From an uncultured Balneolaceae bacterium (lineage in GTDB: Bacteria; Bacteroidota; Rhodothermia; Balneolales; Balneolaceae), in the NCBI GenBank assembly GCA_937982515.1, contig CALJMB010000370.1, forward strand, positions 1-8,717: 8,717 nucleotides of DNA. Direction: 5' to 3'. The notes under the pieces were generated by a model, which saw only the letters and a program-made list of their open reading frames with translations, did not search any database and was not told where the DNA came from. This document shows, piece after piece, positions 6,431 through 8,717 of this stretch. Position numbers and translations under genes: made by a program. The first letter of the stretch is position 1. Each line of letters starts with the position of its first letter.

Positions 6431-6478
6431 AGGGATTTACGCAAAAAAGTTGAGGGGCACCCGGATCCCGGTCGTTTT

Positions 6479-6515
6479 ACAGGCCCTGGAAGTTTTCAAA
6501 ACCTCCAGGGCCTGT
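6479..6515. repeat. 18-bp inverted repeat centred on GTTTTCAAAAC-like core
   Basis: ACAGGCCCTGGAAGTTTT (6479-6496) pairs with AAAACCTCCAGGGCCTGT (6498-6515) around one C, with a single non-matching position (GGAAG against GGAGG). It shares its architecture, a CCCTG-type arm and a TTTCAAA centre, with the element at 2006-2052. It lies about 50 bp upstream of the sigma-28 promoter of fliS, so it could also insulate that promoter from upstream transcription. Confidence 0.7.
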
Positions 6516-6676
6516 TGTCAGCGGCCCGTTGGTTGTTGTCGGTTGTGGCACATCTGCAACCGGCAACTGACAACACACAACGAACCACTCTCAGGTACAA
6601 AAATAATGGACACGGCAGCATTTAAAAGTTTATTAGCAGGCCGGTATTAATGTGCCTTTTTTTGAAATGAAAGCGA

Positions 6677-6904
6677 ATGGTGACAGGAGGCAGCCTGCCT
6701 GAGACCCGCAAAGTGTGGGTGAGATTTGGTGGGTCTGTGTCTGTGCCGCCCGGCGGGAACGGCGATAAAACTATACCGTCGGATCCGTCCATTTCCAGTC
6801 CCCCGGGGTCTTTGGCGACAGATCCTGATCACGACAACTACCCATATGTGATTGCTAAAATTTCTGCACGAAGTATGACTTTTGCGTATGCACAAGACCA
6901 TTAA
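6677..6904 (+). pseudogene. Doubtful small ORF or gene remnant
   Basis: 75 residues starting MVTGGSLPETRKVWVRFGGS, with a Gly/Pro/Ser/Asp-rich middle and the end ISARSMTFAYAQDH. I do not recognise a family. There is no clear ribosome-binding site, and the composition resembles translated repeat DNA more than a folded protein. It could be the fragment of a secreted protein gene or pure chance. It ends 42 bp before the antitoxin start. Confidence 0.2.
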
Positions 6905-6946
6905 TGTGTTACCTTAATAATGAGACCATAAGCCAGAAGAAATATT

Positions 6947-7186
6947 ATGAGTACATCTGCAACAAATAAACAGGAGCTTATTGACTGGATTGACAGGCTG
7001 GAAGATCAGGCTATGCTGCAAAATTTGGTAAACCTTAAAGAAACAACCGAAGGAAAGGACTTTTGGCACGATCTGCCTGAAGAAGTAAAAGAGGCTATTA
7101 ACAGAGGTAAGAAACAGCTTGATGAAGGCAAGGGAATTCCGCACGAACAAGTGAGGAAAAAAATCAAAGACCGATTTTTGCGGTGA
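6947..7186 (+). CDS. Antitoxin of a RelE/ParE-type toxin-antitoxin module
   Basis: 79 residues, acidic and helical. An N-terminal segment KQELIDWIDRLEDQAMLQNL (about 8-27) is followed by DFWHDLPEEVKEAINRGKKQ (about 38-57) and the tail DEGKGIPHEQVRKKIKDRFL. The arrangement 'FW..LP..vk..I..g...l..G..ipHe.v' is one I associate with small antitoxins placed before RelE/ParE toxins in Bacteroidota-like genomes. It would bind and neutralise the toxin, and may repress its own promoter although no ribbon-helix-helix is obvious. Its stop overlaps the toxin start (TGATG), indicating coupled translation. The AT-rich composition contrasts with the flagellar genes and fits horizontal acquisition. Confidence 0.75.
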   Translation: MSTSATNKQELIDWIDRLEDQAMLQNLVNLKETTEGKDFWHDLPEEVKEAINRGKKQLDEGKGIPHEQVRKKIKDRFLR

Positions 7187-7490
7187 TGTCTTACGATGTT
7201 ATTTGGTCGCCAGAAGCCGAACTGTCTTATGTTAATATTCTTCAGTATTTAAATGAACATTGGTCGTATTCCGAATTAGAAGCCTTTGATAATATTGTTA
7301 ATGAGGCAGTAGATCGTATCAGCAAATCTCCAATGATGTATCAATATTTAAAAGAAAAAGACATCCATCGTTGTGTATTGGCTAAACAAGTGAGTTTATT
7401 TTACAGGGTAAAAAAGAGCAGGAAGTGGTTGAATTAATATTTTTTTGGGATACCAGACAAGACCCGGACAAACTGGATTTAAACAACTAA
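7186..7490 (+). CDS. RelE/ParE-family toxin, reading frame interrupted at A AAA AAG
   Basis: The ATG at 7186 overlaps the antitoxin stop. The unshifted frame stops at 7437 after 83 residues, ending YRVKKSRKWLN. If the ribosome slips back one base at A AAA AAG (7410-7416), the frame continues from GAG at 7416 to the stop at 7490, giving 101 residues ending in FFWDTRQDPDKL plus six. That tail is the typical last strand and end of this toxin family ('l..f.d.RqdP.kl'), so the complete protein is surely the ancestral form. N-terminal features fit ParE/RelE: YDVIWSPEAELSYVNILQYL, then LEAFDNIVNEAVDRISKSP, then CVLAKQVSLFYRV. Either one A was lost from a run of seven (mutation or sequencing error, giving an inactive toxin), or -1 frameshifting makes both forms. 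Known members cleave mRNA (RelE) or poison gyrase (ParE); which applies here is unclear. Confidence 0.75.
7410..7416 (+). promoter_or_regulatory. Slippery heptamer A AAA AAG in frame (possible -1 frameshift site)
   Basis: The zero-frame codons GTA AAA AAG present the same X XXY YYZ heptamer used for -1 frameshifting in E. coli dnaX. The -1 frame from here restores the conserved toxin end, while the zero frame meets TAA 18 nt later. I see no convincing downstream stem-loop, and the nearby AGGG (7405-7408) lies too close to be a stimulatory Shine-Dalgarno, so programmed shifting is unproven. Confidence 0.4.
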
Positions 7491-8001
7491 ACAGCGAAGA
7501 TATGCAACTGTAAACCAGCCCCCGGATGCTCCCAAAACTTCCAGGAACTTTGCCGTAGCAATGCCCATCTGTGTCCCAGGGCTGTTACGTTCTGTTTAAT
7601 AGTGTCCAGGCTCTGTGCCGGTGCCCCGGCCGCTGTTGGGGCCCATCCCCCCGGCCCCCTTCTCCAAGGGGGAAAGGCGAGAAGCTGCTAGCCGGGCACG
7701 GTCCATCTCCCCCTTAAAAAAGAGCCTGGCGGATCCGTGGCTCTATTAACCAGTCCTGTCTGTCAATTCCAGAGAAAATCTTTCTTGCCGTCCCGGCCGA
7801 CGATATAACAGCAGAACTCTCTGGGCCCGGTTATGCACAGACAGCTCATCTGGAGGAAGAATTCAAAGATTATAAGCAACTTTATCCGAACTGCATGATC
7901 GGTTAATTGCTGTGACAGGAAAGGAGTTTCTTCAATCAGGAAATTTATTTTAATGCAGCAGTTCCGTCCGTATTACGCTTATACCCTGCCGGATATAATT
8001 T
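7491..8001. other. Gene-free stretch between convergent toxin genes, with a possible gene relic
   Basis: There is a small palindrome, CCCCCTT-CTCC-AAGGGGG (7655-7672). An ATG-less open stretch on the plus strand (7718-7906) reads IPEKIFLAVPADDITAEL and later AHLEEEFKDYKQ. After an apparent one-base shift near 7880 it could continue as LSELHDRLIAVTGKEFLQSG to a stop at 7953. The residue mix looks protein-like, but I recognise no family, so a decayed gene is only a possibility. No tRNA, terminator with T-run or other element is seen. Confidence 0.4.
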
Positions 8002-8301
8002 TTATTCAGCCAATCTATTCTTTAGGTCCATTCGCTCGTGTAATATTCTTACAACTTCAATTTCATCATTTAAGACCTTTTGATAAAAGATTATGTGTTT
8101 GCCAACCCGATAACCGAACAGGCCGGTAGTAATTTCATCGTAACTTCTTCCAACTGCTGAATTCATTGCAATTTCTGTACAGGCTGTTTTTATCATTCCA
8201 TAATATTTGTCAGCTTGACTTTCTGACCAGGCCGATGCCGTATAATCCCAAATGTCGGTAAGGTCATTAATGGCTTCTTGTCTCAATACAAGTTTAGCCA
8301 T
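8002..8301 (-). CDS. parE: ParE-type toxin
   Basis: 99 residues, the normal ParE size. The opening MAKLVLRQEAINDLTDIWDY is the family's 'l...A..Dl..Iw.y' helix start. SESQADKYYGMIKTACTEIA and SAVGRSYDEITTGLFGYRVG follow, then the core strand GKHIIFYQ, and finally EIEVVRILHERMDLKNRL, matching the conserved 'v.RILH.RMD...hL' end. ParE toxins bind DNA gyrase and block replication unless held by ParD. The antitoxin gene lies immediately upstream with a single base between stop and start, so both are translated from one mRNA. It is intact, unlike the other toxin in the window, with which it converges. Confidence 0.93.
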   Translation of the reverse strand: MAKLVLRQEAINDLTDIWDYTASAWSESQADKYYGMIKTACTEIAMNSAVGRSYDEITTGLFGYRVGKHIIFYQKVLNDEIEVVRILHERMDLKNRLAE

Positions 8302-8302
8302 T

Positions 8303-8545
8303 TTATCTTTTCCCGGATTTTAGTTTGGCAAGATGTTCGTCAAAGTCAAAGTTTTCAACTCTTGGGCTGTTCAACCCTTCTTGAATAGCATTCTTTAGGA
8401 CAATTGCTTTGTTTTCTTCGTTTTCCAAAAGCCGAAGCCCGGCTCTGATCACTTCACTGACATTCTTGTATCTGCCTGCCGAAACCTGACTGTTGACAAA
8501 CTGGTCAAAGTAATTTCCGAGTGATACGGATGTATTTTTACTCAT
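8303..8545 (-). CDS. parD: ParD-type antitoxin (ribbon-helix-helix)
   Basis: 80 residues, typical for ParD. The N-terminal strand KNTSVSLGNYFDQFVNSQV with RYKNVSEVIRAGLRLLENEE (about 25-44) is the ribbon-helix-helix DNA-binding domain, including the signature 'Y.n.SEvvR.gLrlle'. The C-terminal part (IVLKNAIQEGL ... FDFDEHLAKLKSGKR) is the toxin-wrapping tail. ParD neutralises ParE and usually represses the operon as a ParD or ParDE complex; the dyad at 8569-8583, upstream of its start, is a fitting binding site. Confidence 0.93.
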   Translation of the reverse strand: MSKNTSVSLGNYFDQFVNSQVSAGRYKNVSEVIRAGLRLLENEENKAIVLKNAIQEGLNSPRVENFDFDEHLAKLKSGKR

Positions 8546-8563
8546 TTTTTAATCTTTTTCTTA

Positions 8564-8592
8564 AAAAATACCAATAATTGGTAAAATGTACA
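8564..8592 (-). promoter_or_regulatory. parDE promoter candidate with embedded operator
   Basis: Reading leftward, TTGTAC (8592-8587), a 17-nt spacer and TATTTT (8569-8564) form a plausible sigma-70-type promoter about 20 bp before the parD start. Almost the whole spacer is the perfect dyad TACCAAT-A-ATTGGTA (8569-8583), ideally placed for autorepression by the ribbon-helix-helix antitoxin. The promoter assignment is by eye and Bacteroidota-type sigma factors prefer other sequences; the dyad itself is unambiguous. Confidence 0.55.
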
Positions 8593-8620
8593 ATACGGCC
8601 GGTTTTCTCAAACTACATCC

Positions 8621-8717
8621 GCGGCCCTTCCCCGGGTCATCTCCGGTTCTTCTCCGGGGCAGCTCCGGGGCAAGTCCGGGTCTGGTGCGGAAATGCTACG
8701 GAAAAGCTCCGGAATTT
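8621..8717. repeat. 11-bp tandem repeat, nine units, running off the window
   Basis: CGG-anchored units start at 8621, 8632, 8643, 8654, 8665, 8676, 8687, 8698 and 8709, an exact 11-bp period. The consensus is about CCGGGGCANCT. The first unit (GCGGCCCTTCC) is weak, the next five keep CCGG, and units seven and eight begin GCGG and ACGG with A-rich tails (CGGAAAWGCT). The last unit is cut by the window end, so the true length is unknown. The period is not a multiple of three and no ORF covers it, so it is probably non-coding; it is close to one DNA helical turn. Confidence 0.85.

Larger units (their letters stand above)
6445..6946. other. Largely non-coding stretch between fliS and the first toxin-antitoxin pair
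   Basis: It holds the palindrome at 6479-6515 and a looser inverted repeat around GTCGGTTG (6538-6545) and CAACCGGC (about 6557-6564). It also contains the doubtful ORF at 6677-6904. The other ORFs here look like shadows. No RNA gene is recognised. Confidence 0.6.

Noticed and set aside
6367..6444. TTG start extending FliS by 26 residues
   Set aside because: The extension is not FliS-like and contains the sigma-28 promoter match, so it would probably lie upstream of the transcript.
6647..6901. 84-residue minus-strand ORF
   Set aside because: Arg/His/Cys-rich composition, no ribosome-binding site and no family resemblance.
8621..8717. CRISPR array
   Set aside because: Units are 11 bp and directly contiguous, with no repeat-spacer structure and no cas genes.

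Overview
The window comes from a flagellated, probably Gram-negative bacterium. The flagellar set (FliS, FliD, a FliT/FlgN-type chaperone, a FlgM-like protein, a sigma-54 response regulator) points that way. So does the first antitoxin, which resembles a type common in Bacteroidota and relatives, and the generally weak Shine-Dalgarno sequences with one striking exception. Dense GC-rich palindromes between genes also fit the Bacteroidota/Balneolota/Rhodothermota group. The assignment is an inference: no ribosomal or other phylogenetic marker is present.

Layout. (1) 126-1496 (+): a protein with a degenerate glycosyltransferase-2-like N-terminus and a TPR-like helical remainder. (2) 1497-2070: a gene-free stretch between converging genes, filled with at least seven palindromes, including a perfect 26-bp stem. 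(3) 2071-6366 (-): flagellar genes in transcription order fliS, fliD, FliT/FlgN-like, FlgM-like, NtrC-family regulator. A good sigma-28 promoter match (TAAG-N15-TCCGATAA) lies about 38 nt upstream of the fliS ATG, and fliS and fliD overlap by ATGA. (4) 6367-6946: mostly non-coding, with that promoter, another large palindrome and a doubtful small ORF. (5) 6947-7490 (+): an antitoxin and a RelE/ParE-type toxin. The toxin frame breaks exactly at a dnaX-type slippery heptamer (A AAA AAG), and a -1 shift restores the conserved C-terminus. (6) 7491-8001: non-coding, with a possible decayed reading frame. (7) 8002-8545 (-): a ParDE toxin-antitoxin pair with a palindromic operator candidate. (8) 8621-8717: an 11-bp tandem repeat of nine units that runs off the window edge.

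How it fits together. FliS and FliD are the flagellin chaperone and filament cap, and the FliT/FlgN-like protein is probably a chaperone for FliD or hook-associated proteins. The FlgM-like protein would restrain sigma-28 until the hook is complete, and sigma-28 in turn appears to drive fliS-fliD. The NtrC-type activator would act earlier, through sigma-54. The GT/TPR protein may belong to surface or flagellin modification, but only its position suggests that. The right third is an accessory zone of two convergent toxin-antitoxin modules and repeats.

I see no CRISPR array, tRNA, rRNA or insertion sequence. The strongest candidates for a second look are the slippery-site toxin, the 11-bp helical-phase repeat, the palindrome families, and the sigma-28/FlgM arrangement.
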